Shown one piece after another: positions 43,030 to 54,646 of a DNA stretch of 64,000 nt. The position numbers and the translations under genes were made by a program. Within the stretch, counting starts at the first letter, position 1; each line of letters opens with the position of its first letter. The stretch lies in NCBI RefSeq assembly GCF_035083965.1, contig NC_089725.1, forward strand, positions 30,823,925 to 30,887,924, read 5' to 3'. Source of the DNA: Branchiostoma lanceolatum (taxonomy: Eukaryota > Chordata > Leptocardii > Amphioxiformes > Branchiostomatidae). The notes beneath the pieces were generated by a model, which saw only the letters and a program-made list of their open reading frames with translations, had not been told where the DNA came from and did no database searches.

Positions 43030-43985
43030 ACCGAACAAGTTTCACTTCTATAAGTAGACCCAGGGCTAACACACTAGTGTCATTTGTAGAAGTACGCTCA
43101 AGACTACCAAACAAGTGTCACTTCTACAATTACACTCAAGGCTTCCACACTAGTGTCGCCTCTACAACTAAACTCAAGGCTACCACACTAGTGTCATTTG
43201 AACAACTACACTCAAGGCTACCACACTAGTGCCATTTCTACAACTTCACTCATTCACTCAAGGCTACAACTTTAGTGTCGCTTCTACAAGTACACTCAAA
43301 TAAACGAAACTAGTGTCACTTTGGACTATACTCAACCGCACTAGTGTCACTTCTACAAGTACACTCAAGGCTTCCACACTAGTGTTATTTGAGCAAATAC
43401 ACTCAATGCTACCTCACTAGTGTCACTTCTACAAATACACTCAAGGCTACAACACTAGTGTCACTTCTACAACTACACTCAATGCTGCTACACTAGTGTC
43501 ACTTCTACAACTACACTCAATGCTGCTACACTAGTGTCACTTCTACAACTACACTCAAGGCTACCTCACTAGTCTCACTTCTAAAGTACACTCATTTCAA
43601 GGCTGCCACACTAGTGTCGCCTCTACAACTAAACTCAAGGCTACCACACTAGTGTCATTTCAACTCATTTGAACAACTACACTCAAGGCTACCACACTAG
43701 TGTCATTTCTACAACTTCACTCAAGGCTACAACTTTATTGTCGCTTCTACACTCAAATAAACGAAACTAGTGTCACTTTGGACTATACTCAACCACACTA
43801 GTGTCACTTCTACAAGTACACTCAAGGCTACCACACTAGTGTCACTTCTGCAACTACACTCAAGGCTTCCACACTAGCGTCATTTGAGCAACTACACTCA
43901 AGGCTACCACACTAGTGTGATATCTACAAGTACACTCAAGGCTACCTCACTAGTGTCATGTCTATAAGTACACTACTCTAATGTC
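43030..43985 (+). repeat. 38-bp minisatellite built on CACTAGTGTCACTTCTACAA
   Basis: About 25 units of roughly 38 bp, consisting of CACTAGTGTC, ACTTCTACAA, CTACACTCAA and GGCTAC or TGCTGCTA. Some units are shortened and some have inserted TCATT words. Two higher-order blocks repeat (the stretch with AAATAAACGAAACTAGTGTC occurs near 43,300 and 43,760). The ACTAGT core is itself palindromic. Confidence 0.95.
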
Positions 43986-44467
43986 ACGGCATTAATGACA
44001 TTTTTGCAATAGAACACTGTCAGATAGAAATTTTACCAAGCACTTTTTTCAAGTTTCGGTATTTTCTTGTTATGTCGTTCATTGCTGGAGGGGACAAAAG
44101 TTTGCTTTTTTTTTTTATCAGGCGAAAATCAATGTCTTGCGTCATCCATAAATTTACTTGCTGTGGCTTATAGCACATGCAAATGTTCATTGTTATATAC
44201 CACAGACGACAGTCATATAATGACATCTAGCGATCATCAAGATTATTGCAACATTTTGCTGCGCGGATCATAACATGTGCTTTTGATTACCATGGACTAA
44301 TCTCTACAAAACGAATGGAATTGTACCGTGACCTTGCTGAAAAATGTGCAAAAGCAAAATGCTTCTCGCTAGGAAATGTTTTGTAAGGGAATGACTATGG
44401 GAGCCCCTGTTGACTAAACAGATGGCATCCAAGCCAGATGTATTAGTATTTAGTATACCCTGTTTGG

Positions 44468-44935
44468 GCAACTAGATCAAGGGACACGCCCTAGAGGTGG
44501 ACAGAGAAGGTGGTACAAAAATACTCTTAAACATTACTTAAAGAAGGGTCACATTGACCCCACAAACTTTGAAGCACTTTGCTACGATCGCAATACATGG
44601 CGACAGCTGAGTCACAACAGCGCCACAACCTTTGAGGCTGAGCGAACAGCTGTCGCTGAGGCCAAGAGGAGGGCCAGGAAAGCCCGACTACTACAGAACT
44701 GATCTAAAACCCCTGTAGACTCGCCATACTCTGTTCGAGTGGCTGTCAACACATTAGTATTGATATGTGTTTGTTTGAATAGTTTTGTACTTAGTCTGGT
44801 ATCTTTATTATAATGATGATTTTGTAATGTGTCATTTTTAAGTGGGACATATGGGTTGGAAGTAAGCTGTACCTGTACTGTTACATCACGTCGTTGTAAG
44901 AAAACTGAAATAAATCAATATTGTTGTTTTGATGT
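44468..44935 (+). mobile_element. LINE 3' end (reverse-transcriptase C terminus and 3' UTR)
   Basis: A plus-strand frame from about 44,468 reads GTRPRGGQRRWYKNTLKHYL, then ALCYDRNTWRQ and FEAERTAVAEAKRRARKA, and stops at 44,700. This is the conserved C-terminal segment of many CR1/L2-like LINE ORFs. An AT-rich tail with AATAAATCAATATTG ends near 44,935. The upstream part is lost. Confidence 0.75.
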
Positions 44936-45009
44936 CAATAACATGAGTGGTGTAATTCATTTTCGTCATCATTACTCTTAATATTCATATCTTGGAATAC
45001 ATATTAGGC

Positions 45010-45375
45010 CATGCTAACTCGGTTATATGGATGGCATTCCCGGGGAACCCCAAAACTGATGCGAGCGTGTGAAAAAAATGTTCGGCAAAAAGAAAAGGTT
45101 CATTATCACATGAAATCTAAGTGTTCAGGAAGGTTGAACGAATTACGATAAACACACAGAATGGCGAACAATCTTTCACATTGTCTCCTTTGACTTTGGC
45201 ATTCTACGATATTAGTGTCCGTTTTCCTATATTTTCTTCGCAATTTACGGCATACATTTCCCTATTTTGCAACTGCTTTGTACGATATTGAGTATATGAT
45301 CGAAATGTTGTTTTTTTTCGAAACGAAGAAAAAGTCATGCGAGCGTGGATGCCATCCTTATAATCGAGAAAAAAA
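45010..45375. mobile_element. Candidate MITE with about 22-bp inverted ends
   Basis: The left end CGGTTATATGGATGGCAT pairs with the right end ATGCCATCCTTATAATCG in inverted orientation. One similar end (TTGATTATATGGATGACAT) occurs at 27,898-27,916. The internal sequence is AT-rich and non-coding. Confidence 0.45.
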
Positions 45376-45589
45376 CATGTCCTTATCATAGAAACTAGAC
45401 TTGAAAGTGTGGGCATGATAGCTTAGCTATAGTCAACAAGAAATGATATAGATGTAGCCACCACCATGCATGCTGTAGACTTAGGTTAAAGGTCGAAGAA
45501 CGCAGTATTTATCCGGGTATACGGTAGTGCGTTAAAGTACTTGAAAAAGCCGAAGATAATTCTTCAGTACCCCAAAGCGAGAAGGAATT

Positions 45590-45910
45590 TTTTTTTTTTT
45601 TTTATTAATCAGAAAACAAGATACACATGGACATGGACATAGTGGCGCTACACTCAAGAACATAGTCTTATATTACAGCACCACAGAAAAACTAAATAAG
45701 AATAGACAGAGACAATAACAAACTTAAGCAAGTTTCTGAACAAATAAGATAAGATATGACTAAAGTAAAGCGTATCAAATTAACGATAATAACAACGTAG
45801 CTGAATAATTAAATACACAAAGTGATTGAAATATGAAAATACATAATACATACAACTGTACCGATTAATGATAAGGTAATATTCACAAATGATTCAAGGC
45901 AATTGGGCTG
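45590..45910 (-). mobile_element. Poly(A)-tailed retroposon fragment on the minus strand
   Basis: The plus strand begins with about 17 T bases after GAGAAGGAA, and GAAGGAA recurs at the far side (45,911-45,917), compatible with a short target-site duplication. Reversed, the element ends ...GTATCTTGTTTTCTGATTAA and a poly(A) tail. No coding sequence is recognisable. Confidence 0.5.
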
Positions 45911-46329
45911 AAGGAAATTGTGCTGAGCGGTAGATGAATGTGTCAGTTGTGGAGACTGTATGAGTTGGAGTACGATATTTGTTCGGTCGGCGTAAATTTA
46001 CGCCAGAATGCTGTTACCGCCTTTTGCTGTGTGTTTTAATGGGCTGCAGTTCATGTGACATCCGCTAAGCGCAATATAAAAGAGGGCATCAAAAGGGATC
46101 GAGGCGGCGAATCTTAGTTCATTTTCACATATTTTCTTGATTTTTCGTACTCTGAACTCAGTCATATTCGATTTTTTAAAGCATTCTTACACACTACTAT
46201 ACATTTCAAAGTGTCAAAGCTTCTTAAGATGACGTTATTAACCATAAAGATCCCAACAAAAATACTGCGTAAAAAAAATAACAAAAACGTTTTGTGCTAC
46301 TTTAAATGAAGGAGATTGAAAGCAGCCAC

Positions 46330-46743
46330 TTCCGGTTGCAGGTGTACCACCATAGAATGACGGAGAAATGACAACAATAATCCTTAAATAGTTTCATTAG
46401 GTAGGTTGGTAGGTCAATTGAATATAATTTCCTTATGTAAACAATCTTATTTTTTTCTCATTTCCAAACACATTCATCATGTGGACATAGAGAGGAAACC
46501 GATTGATAAATCGATTATGTAAATAAGGACATAATTTGCTGAATTGATGAGAATACTATAATTCCAAAGTTGTAAATGACGGTCATTTGATACTTGCATT
46601 CGGAAGTTAAATGAAGGTGACCATCATCATACATTAAGTATGCAATCCATAACACATCTTTCAAACACATCTTTCATACAAGTTAACACCATTCGGCGAA
46701 GGTATGGTTCGGCGAAGGTATGGGATCGCCGAACTCTAGCTAT
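46330..46743 (+). mobile_element. ACCTTCGCC-family element, 5'-truncated
   Basis: Shares ATACTATAATTCCA and TGTAAATGACGG with the full copy near 4,370-4,400 and ends at a doubled GGCGAAGGTATGG followed by GAACTCTAG. Confidence 0.55.
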
Positions 46744-47274
46744 AATCTAATATCATACACCTGAAGCCATTGTCCCTCTTGTCTTCATCGCAGCCCTCTA
46801 ATAGCGGTGGCGTTTAGCTATCTTTTTCTTTTGTTGAGCGCTGATTCGTGATTTTTAGCATATGGGCGAAGTGCTTACGCCGGGCATGTCGTGTTGGCGC
46901 CTTCTATAGGGAATACAATATATTTTTTGGCATATCCTGGCCCCTAGCGCTCTCCCCAAAAACGAACGCAACCGTTCCTAGAAGGCTGCGCAGGAGGCTA
47001 TTGTCCTTCGGAGTGAGAGTGGCGTGGTGACCTTGGTTCAGCCACGCCCCCTTAAGGCGTTGGGAGGGGGCAGGGAAAGTCTGATTTACAAGTACGTTTA
47101 CTGCCAGTGGTTCAGAAGTTCAAACTTCAAAGTCCAACAAGGCTGGTGGCGTTGACAAGGCCTTTCTTGCGGGCTGTTAAACTGACTGTCGGTAACTTTT
47201 GTCGTCTAGCAGCCACAGACTGACTGCGGTAAGTTGTTTTTGGTTGTGATATGGCTAGAGCCTAGAAGGTATGG
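46744..47274. other. GC-richer stretch, possible 5' exon upstream of the esterase
   Basis: Around 47,170-47,228 the sequence ends in ACTGACTGCG then GTAAGT, a strong donor. This could be an untranslated exon of the esterase gene starting at 49,282; nothing else supports it. Confidence 0.2.
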
Positions 47275-47497
47275 TCGATGCTAGCCTCAACCAGGCTCCG
47301 CGGATGGCTGGAAAAATAGTACATATTGGCCAAATAGAGTGAATAGTATACTAAGGGAGTCGGCTACGGAGAGAGGGTCCAATATGCCATCCATTTCAGA
47401 GCGGCAAACTGTAGCAGACTAATTCCTCTGTTTTTCCGTCTATTTGGCCAATTTCTACTATTTCCAACCGCCTCTGGAGCCTGGTAGCGGCTAGATT
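47275..47497. mobile_element. Candidate MITE with about 55-bp imperfect inverted ends
   Basis: The left end CTAGCCTCAACCAGGCTCC plus ATTGGCCAAATAG is mirrored by the right end CTATTTGGCCAATTT and GGAGCCTGGTAGCGGCTAG. The element is about 220 bp and non-coding. Confidence 0.6.
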
Positions 47498-47499
47498 AA

Positions 47500-47735
47500 T
47501 GCTGGCCAGTTCAGACCCATAGCCTCAATGGTCGTAGGGGCACCACGACAGCCAGCGGCAGGGATCCGTGCCCATCCTGTTCTGTCCTCGGCCTCTCTGA
47601 TCATTTGTGCTTTGCCCAGGCTACTGTCCACGCCTTGATATTATCCAGCCAAGTCTTCTTTGGCCTTCCACGTTTCCTCCCTTCGCCTACAGTACCTGGC
47701 AGTACCAATGCTGGTAGCACTCGTCTAGTCAGTTC
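47500..47735 (-). mobile_element. Frameshifted LINE reverse-transcriptase C-terminal remnant
   Basis: The minus strand encodes GEGRKRGRPKKTWLDNIKAW, then after a one-base shift SLGKAQMIREAEDRTGWARI and APTTIEA. This is the well-known C-terminal pattern of non-LTR retrotransposon ORFs. It adjoins the MITE at 47,275-47,497. Confidence 0.7.
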
Positions 47736-49281
47736 AGTATACAACTTGAAACAGCCTTAGAGGCTTATCTAACCGCGCGTTCAAACATTACTCGTTGTAC
47801 ATAATTGATTGCTGTTAAACAAAATGTAGCTGACAATATGATATGCTAACAGCCTTTTTGGACTAAATTTTACCGTAACGCACTGATTTGACCCTGTAAA
47901 AATGAAAAAGTGCCCTCGCTTAATCTATTTCTATCTTGTTTATTCGAGTTTATCACAATGTGAAGGGGGCAGATGTGGTAAATACCTTTACAAGTTGCCC
48001 CCCCCCCCACTAACTAAAGACTATATCAATATACATTTGCTTGTTTGGTTCTTTTCTTGTTTGATGTCTGCCCTGATATAAGTTGACTCAACTTGAGTGC
48101 GTCGCCATCCTGTCAGTATTTCTGTTTGCTTGAGACGCTTGGAGTGTCGAAGATCTAATTGTTCTGTGGTGGCCCTTTTATAGAGTGAATTGCCCTATAT
48201 ATACATCGCCATAATCATCCGATAAGTTTGTTGACGCCGTTCCAACTGACCTAACGTTTTCAACGATCCCAATTACTATATGTACTGTTCAAATATCCGT
48301 CTATATACAACGGATACAACCCAATTTAAATCTAAGACCATTCAAAACATACATGTAGGCTTAACTATCCATACCTGGTGCAACCATGCGGCAATGTTGC
48401 TGACTTAACATCACAACACATGCATATGTTTGTTTGTTAGTTTGTTAGATTTGTTTTAGTTAGATTACTGTCATATTATCAGTTAACACATTGTTGACAA
48501 TCTAAAGTGCATCAGACCTTTACACTAATTTAGCGGAGATGTTAGAGCTACGGTTGCCATGGTATCAATGGTTGCCATGGTTCCAGTTGTTCCGAGTCAT
48601 TTTTGTCGCATAAGCTGTTTCTCGATTTGAGGTGCGCATGTCCAGTGGCATGCACTGTGGGCAATACGTCAAAGTTGCAGAACCCCATGACATACGTAAA
48701 CGAAAACATGGTATGATTTACTATGAAGTATGGTCTAGACAAGAAGCGTTTACAAGTTGGAGGCATTGACCTTGGACCTTGAGCATGCGCAATTCAAATT
48801 GTGTAGCGGCTTATCGTGACTTGGCTTGACTTAATTGAAGAAAATCTATTAGCGGTGTGCCCTAGGCCTAGTCTTCCTGGACTTCTTATCAACATACACA
48901 TAACAGTACATACAGTAACGATGACAAGATAACGAACATCCATCCGATATGTACATTAATTACAGGTAGCAGCATGTCATTCAAATACTGTCTAGTTGTC
49001 GTGTTTACTGACAATAATTGAAATTATAGTTCAGAGTCATATTTTAAAGTCATACGATTTGCTTAAAATTAGAGGCACCTCATTAATTGAATGAAATTAT
49101 TTACAATACAATGACACTTCACTTCAGTTCTATACCTTATAATAACAGCTCACAGAGTCTAGTTTCAAAAGTTCGTGCAGAAAGAGTGGTCGATAGTTCT
49201 ACTGAGAGCTGATTCCTATCTACTTCCTATTATGTCCTATCTACCTGTTCACCAAGGACACCAACGGCGCATGCGCAAGTC
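47736..49281. other. Upstream region of the cholinesterase gene
   Basis: No gene is seen. It includes a poly-C run at 47,999-48,009. Nothing else is recognisable before the start codon. Confidence 0.4.
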
Positions 49282-52200
49282 ATGATGCTGCAAGTCCTGA
49301 TTGCCATCCTACTGGTGCCAGCACTGTTCCATCTCCCGGAGGGGGTGACAGCCGCTGATGTAACAGCTCCCGCTGGGCGTGTTTCCGGACTAGAGTTGGA
49401 CGTGCTCGGGACTAAGGTTAGAGAATCGAACCGACCAATCAATCAATCGATTAATCAATCAATCAATCAACCAATCACTTGATTAATCTAACTTTGTTTA
49501 AAGATCGAAGCTTGCAGACAGGTAAAACGTGGACAACATAAAACTTTAAGATATACAATTACTTGAAGGCTAGACATTCAGGTATTCAGATACTCAATGC
49601 AAAAGTTACTGAAGCAAGTGGATGAATTTTGTGGTGACCAAATGCCGAGTGCTGTCTGAAACGTCTTACCGTTTAACAAACTTTAATATCAAGTTGATGA
49701 AGTAACTTCTGTATTAGATAACTTTAAACGATTACTAAACATATTGACGTTTTATCTGCTACATGTATTGAGAAGATAGCACAATACACAATCGTACAGG
49801 GTTATAGAGTTGGTGAGTTTCGTTAAGGCAAGGCTACATTCAATTAATGATGGGACAAGTGATTCCTGCTTGTACATATAAATGTGTTACAGGTGAACGC
49901 GTTTCTGGGAATCCCGTTCGCCAGGCCGCCAGTCGGGGAGAGCCGGTTCAAACATGCGGAGGCCTTACCGCCCTGGGACGGGACATACAACGCAACAAGG
50001 TGCATCCACCGATTCGTTCATTTATTCATTCATTCATTCATTCATTCAGTCAGTCAGTCAGTCAGTCAGTCAGTCAGTCATTCATTCATTCATTCGTTCA
50101 TTAACTCATCTTTCTGAAAAAGACCATAGCATGTCTAGGACACAGGATACACAACGCAGAAATTCTTCTACAGTACCAAGGGTACACACCAGGGGGACCA
50201 AACTTAATCTTAACTATCATTTTCCAAACACCTACCTACATACCAAATATCATCACAATCGATCGAGCTGTTCTTAAGTTATGCTGACCATAGATATCTG
50301 GTAACACAACAACATCGAGGCATACCAGTGGTGTCGAACCCGGGAGCTCTCGATTCCGGGCGAAACACCCTACTGATTGCGCCACACGATGCCACGTGTG
50401 TGTTTTTTAATGTCCAGTGCTTTTGAATCCAACAGAAAACCCCAGGCATGTCTACAGATCTTGTACGCAGACGATTACTCCGGCCTGTGGGCGCTCAACA
50501 CGACTACCAGCGAGGACTGTCTGTTCCTGAGCGTGTGGCAGCCGAACCCTGCCCCCACCGGAGCCGCCGTCATGGTCTGGATATACGGAGGGGGCTTTCA
50601 GACGTAGGGTGTACTCGTTCATTCGTTTGAAACGATACCCTCAAGTTAGTCGTATCACGACTAGTCTTACAGGGTTTATCATACATACAAATACAGACAT
50701 ATATACAGATTGCAAGATTAAAAGGAACAGACATACGTTACATAATCATAACATAATATATACAGATTGTTAACTTAACTTACGAATAAATTTTTGCAGT
50801 TATATAAAGCGGTCAATGATTTGTGTGTGCGTGCGTGCGTGCGTGCGTGTGTGAACACGATAACTCAAAAATGCCTGAATGGGTTCTCACGATATTTGGT
50901 CTGTGGGTAGGTCTCGATGAGACCTCGGCATGATTGGATTTTGAGCCACCTAGCGGCTTGTTATGGGAGCGGAACTTCCGGTTTTGATATCTATTGCAAT
51001 GCGATGCTAACTGTAGCGATAGTTGTTTAACCCTTAATCTCTTTTCCTTTTCAGGGGAGCGTCCACATGTCCCGTATACGATGGGCGCTACCTCGCGGCG
51101 ACGGAAGGCGTGGTCGTGGTGGGACTGCAGTACCGGGTCAGCACGCTAGGCTTCCTGTACGCGGGGACGGACGACGCGCCCGCGAACGTCGGATTCACAG
51201 ACCAGGCCCTGGCGCTGACGTGGGTGAAGAACAACATCGTGGCGTTTGGAGGAGACCCAGCAAAGGTATCTGTATCTTTATATGCATTGCTTAAAATGAA
51301 CATGCATCTATGTTTACATGTATATATAATATATACGGAGCACTGGGAGGACCTTGCAAGTGACCGTTCCAGGTGGAGATGCACACTGTCCAGACAGCTC
51401 AAATCAGGAGAAGCCAGACTGATGCACAGCGCAGAAGAAAAGCGGGCCCGCAGAAAAGAGCTTTGCAACAGAACTGAGTCAGCTTAAAGATGTGATTTTT
51501 GTGGCTGCCTTTCTCGTATAGGGCTGTTTAGCCATAGGGATGTTGTGAATTAGGATTTTACCATGGTCAATACTGACCGACGGAGGCCATTTATATATAT
51601 ATATAATATACATAATATACATCTGCCTTTCTCTAACGCCAAGCGTTATTAAAATCTGCTTCTCCTGCACTTGGTGACAACGAGTTACACTTTTCAATCA
51701 TAGGAACAGGATGAACCGATTTTCAATCGTCCCTTTTCCTGATTGATAAGTCCCGTTGATATTTCGAAACGTGTCTGTTCCCTGTCCTTTTTTCTTTGAT
51801 CTTAGGTCCGTTTTCGTACGTCCGTCGTTATTTGTTATTTTGTGCATTATTCGTGGTTTGGTAATCTTTCCTCTGTATCTTGTCTACTGAAGGTGACTCT
51901 CTTCGGCGAAAGCGCCGGCGGAACCAGCGTCGCTTTCCACCTGCTGTCTCCGGGTAGCTGGGACCTCTTCAACCGAGCAATACTTCAGAGCGGGACGGCC
52001 ACCCAAACCTGGGGACTAGATACCAGGGAAGCTGCTTACGAGAAGACTCTGGCGATCGCCAAAGCCGTGGGGTGTCCGACCGACCAGGGTAGAGACAAGA
52101 TGATAGAATGCTTCCGGGGCAAAGACGGACAAGAACTTGTTAGTAGTTCAGCATTGGGATATACAAGTTTCTATCCTGTGGAAGACGGTACTGTCATCCC

Positions 52201-54646
52201 TGAAAACCCTTTCGTTTCTTACGAGAAGGGAGCGTTTAAGAAAGCGGACATCCTCCTCGGGTCCAACGAAAACGAAGGCACCTACTTCTTCGTGGAATCC
52301 GAGGCGCCCGGGTTTAGCGCGGACACGGAGAGCCTCATCACTAAGCAGCAGTATCTCGAAGGCATCCCGTACATGGTGGCTGAGATAAACGACTTCGCTG
52401 TGGACGCCGCGGCGTTCAAGTACACGGACTGGGAGAACCTGGACAAGGCGACCATGTACCGCGACGCGTTTGACTCCCTGTACAGCGACTACTACTACTT
52501 CTGCCCTGACGTCAGGACAGGGCGAGGCCATGTGAGGGAGGGGGCGACGGCCTACATGTACAGGTTTGTTTGTTTGTTTGTGTTTGTTTGTTTGTTTGTT
52601 TGTTTGTTTGTTTGAATTAACCATACATTATGAAGGGGACGGGTAAACAGGTGTTAACACCTCTGCTAGCTGCCCATTGGTTAGTGAACCAACCTGTAGA
52701 CCAAGAAGTTGGGAGTTAAAATCACGGCTGTTGTCCTTTTCTCCCACGTTCGATTTAAAGAAAGCGGAACCAACTGCTGGGCCACGTTATACAGGTACCG
52801 ACAGTAGAGGCTAATTAATTACTGAATACGAAATGATGTTATATTGTAGACTTATTTTCATATACCGACTATGACTATGGAAAATTGTATGTAACCAAGG
52901 AGGTTTAACCTCCTTGATGTAACGTTATCTTTGTTTTTGTTATATTTTCCGATGGTATGTTAAAAGGACCCCTGACCTCCTCCCTTGAACTCTTGAAAAA
53001 CGGCCTCGGCCGAAGAGTGTAATCTTTCAAGAGGCCTTCCTCTACGGCTGGACTGGCAGCCGCCTTGCCATGATCCCCAACCCTCAACTGTTGCCCCACT
53101 TAGGGGTTGTTAAAGGGCCTAAGGGAGAAAAAGGTCACTTTCCTCTCACTTCCAATCCCCAGATTCGCCCACCGAGCCTCTGTCTCCCCCTTCGCGGCCT
53201 GGATGGGGGTGGTCCACGGGGAGGAGCTGTCGTTCGTGTTCGGGCTGCCCCTGGACCCGGCCTTCGGCTTCAACCAGGCGGAGAGGAACCTGACCCGCAG
53301 GGTGATGCGCCACTGGGCTAACTTCGCCAGGACAGGGTATGTGTATATAATTTGCTTCTGTCAAGCCTGTCAAATTTGTCAGCATGGGCTTATGGTTAAA
53401 TTGATGTTGACGGAATGCCTCAGTGTTACAAACTGACAAGCAGCGTTGATGTTGTCGTTGTTAATGATGATAATGATGATCATGATGTTGATGACGGCGA
53501 TGGTGATGATGTGGAGGGTGGTGGTGATGATGTTAATGATGTTTAAGATGATGGTGATGTTGATGATGACAATGATGGTGGTGATGACGATGTTAATGAT
53601 GACGGTGATGATGACGTTGATGATGATGATGTGGAGGATGGTGGTGATGATGTTGATGATTTTTAAGATGATGGTGATGTCGATGATGATGTAGATGGTG
53701 CTGATGATGATGACGATGTTGATGATGATGAATGTTAACTCAGAAACCCAAACAGCAACAACGAGGCCGTGTGGAGTCCCTTCAGTCTCACTGGCGGACG
53801 GTACCTGGTTCTGGACACGGGGGAACCCCGGATGGTGCGCGGACCGAGCACCGAGGACTGCGCCTTCTGGGATACCTACGTCACGCCACTCATGAACAAA
53901 ACGGGTGAGTGCCCCGTGGTTCAGCCCCTGTCACACGTTCAGGACTTTCAATGGGAGACCATGGATAGATATCCTTATTATCTCCATGAAAAATGGAGAT
54001 ATTGTTTTGGGTGTGTCTGTGTGTGTGTCTGTTTGTTTGTTTGTCTGTTTGTCTGTGTTTCCGGACTACTGTAGTCATCATAACTCAAGAACCTCTTGAT
54101 GGATTGTGATGATATTTGGTACGTGGGCGGGTGTTGTGAAGCCGAAATTCAAGGTCGATTTTTGGCCCCCTGGTATGTGACCTTGGTACTGCAGCAGAAA
54201 TTCCATTTTTGTATCTCTTGACCTGGACGTGCTATGGTATTAATTTTTTGGTGGCAGATAGCTTGTGGTGTAATGAAGACGTGGTGTGGGTTTGTCCCCC
54301 TAGCAGCTTGTTTGTTGATTGCGTTTGACGGCAAATTTCTACAACTACATTGTATACGCCAAATAGCGGTTACTCAGGCGAAAAGTAGTGGATGCTACTT
54401 GAAACGTTTGACCGTTTCCAAAATTATACCCAATTGCAAGAGTAACTGCTATTTGGCGATCTCTTATTACCTGAATGGCTATCCTTCATTGTGGTAACTA
54501 TTTTGACTATACGTATATATCTTTTTGCAGATGCTTTGAAGAATGAACTGAAAAGCTGCACTTCAGGAGCCTCAGGACAGCACCTTACGGAGATGATTGC
54601 TGTAGTTTGTAGCCTGGTGTCCATGCGCATTTTTCTACCAGGTTGA
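49282..54646 (+). CDS. Cholinesterase-type carboxylesterase, eight exons, about 580 aa
   Basis: Exons 49282-49416, 49893-49999, 50436-50603, 51055-51265, 51893-52563, 53163-53336, 53744-53904 and 54531-54646 join in phase throughout, giving the standard acetylcholinesterase length. A signal peptide ([16 protein letters not shown]) leads an alpha/beta-hydrolase with triad Ser214 (FGESAGG), Glu335 (SNENEG) and His449 (VVHGEEL), plus the oxyanion loop IYGGGF. Trp99 stands seven residues before SEDC, as does the choline-binding tryptophan of acetylcholinesterase. Cysteines for all three intrachain disulfides are present (86/109; GCPTD/IECF; YFCPD/EDCAFW). The acyl-pocket phenylalanines are not conserved. 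The last exon encodes one Cys and a hydrophobic tail ([11 protein letters not shown]), suggesting dimers and a possible GPI anchor. It likely hydrolyses choline esters at the cell surface, perhaps with broad specificity. Confidence 0.9.
50021..50102 (+). repeat. ATTC/AGTC tetranucleotide repeat
   Basis: Runs of TTCA followed by GTCA units in intron 2 of the esterase. Short AATC repeats also lie in intron 1 (49,436-49,482). Confidence 0.9.
50115..50300 (-). mobile_element. ACCTTCGCC-family element fragment, minus strand
   Basis: Contains GACCATAGCATGTC, CACCAGGGGGACCAAAC and CACCTACCTACATACCAAATATCAT, all family phrases in reverse orientation. It is followed directly by the tRNA-like SINE. 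Confidence 0.55.
50318..50392 (-). mobile_element. tRNA-derived SINE or tRNA pseudogene
   Basis: On the minus strand GGCATCGTGTGGCGCAATCA has a box A and GGGTTCGACACC a box B; GGCAT at the start pairs with ATGCC at the end. The T stem is poorly paired, so a working tRNA is unlikely. Confidence 0.5.
50820..51000 (+). mobile_element. ACCTTCGCC-family element fragment
   Basis: GATAACTCAAAAATGCC, ATATTTGGTCTGTGGGTAGG and CTAGCGGCTTGTTATGG match the full copy at 3,725-3,830. It starts with a GTGC microsatellite and lies in esterase intron 3. Confidence 0.6.
51340..51545 (+). pseudogene. LINE ORF C-terminal remnant in esterase intron 4
   Basis: The plus strand encodes [20 protein letters not shown] and [12 protein letters not shown], then an in-frame TAA, then [17 protein letters not shown], a degenerate version of the C-terminal zinc-finger-like motif of some non-LTR elements. 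The stop marks it as dead. Confidence 0.7.
52565..52615 (+). repeat. TTTG microsatellite
   Basis: GTTT units begin directly at the donor of esterase exon 5 and extend into the intron; this may be relevant to splice-donor spacing. Confidence 0.9.
53446..53740 (+). repeat. GAT/ATG trinucleotide-rich satellite
   Basis: Imperfect (GAT)n with longer-period units around GTGGAGGATGGTGGTGATGA that occur twice (53,505 and 53,630). It lies in esterase intron 6 just before the exon at 53,744; frames within it are artefacts. Confidence 0.9.
53985..54330 (+). mobile_element. ACCTTCGCC-family related element
   Basis: Starts with the CTCCATGAAAAATGGAG hairpin, then TTTTGGGTGTGTCTG repeats, CATAACTCAAGAACC, TGATGGATTGTGATGATATT and CCCCTAGCAGCTTG. 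It lies in the last intron of the esterase. Confidence 0.6.
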
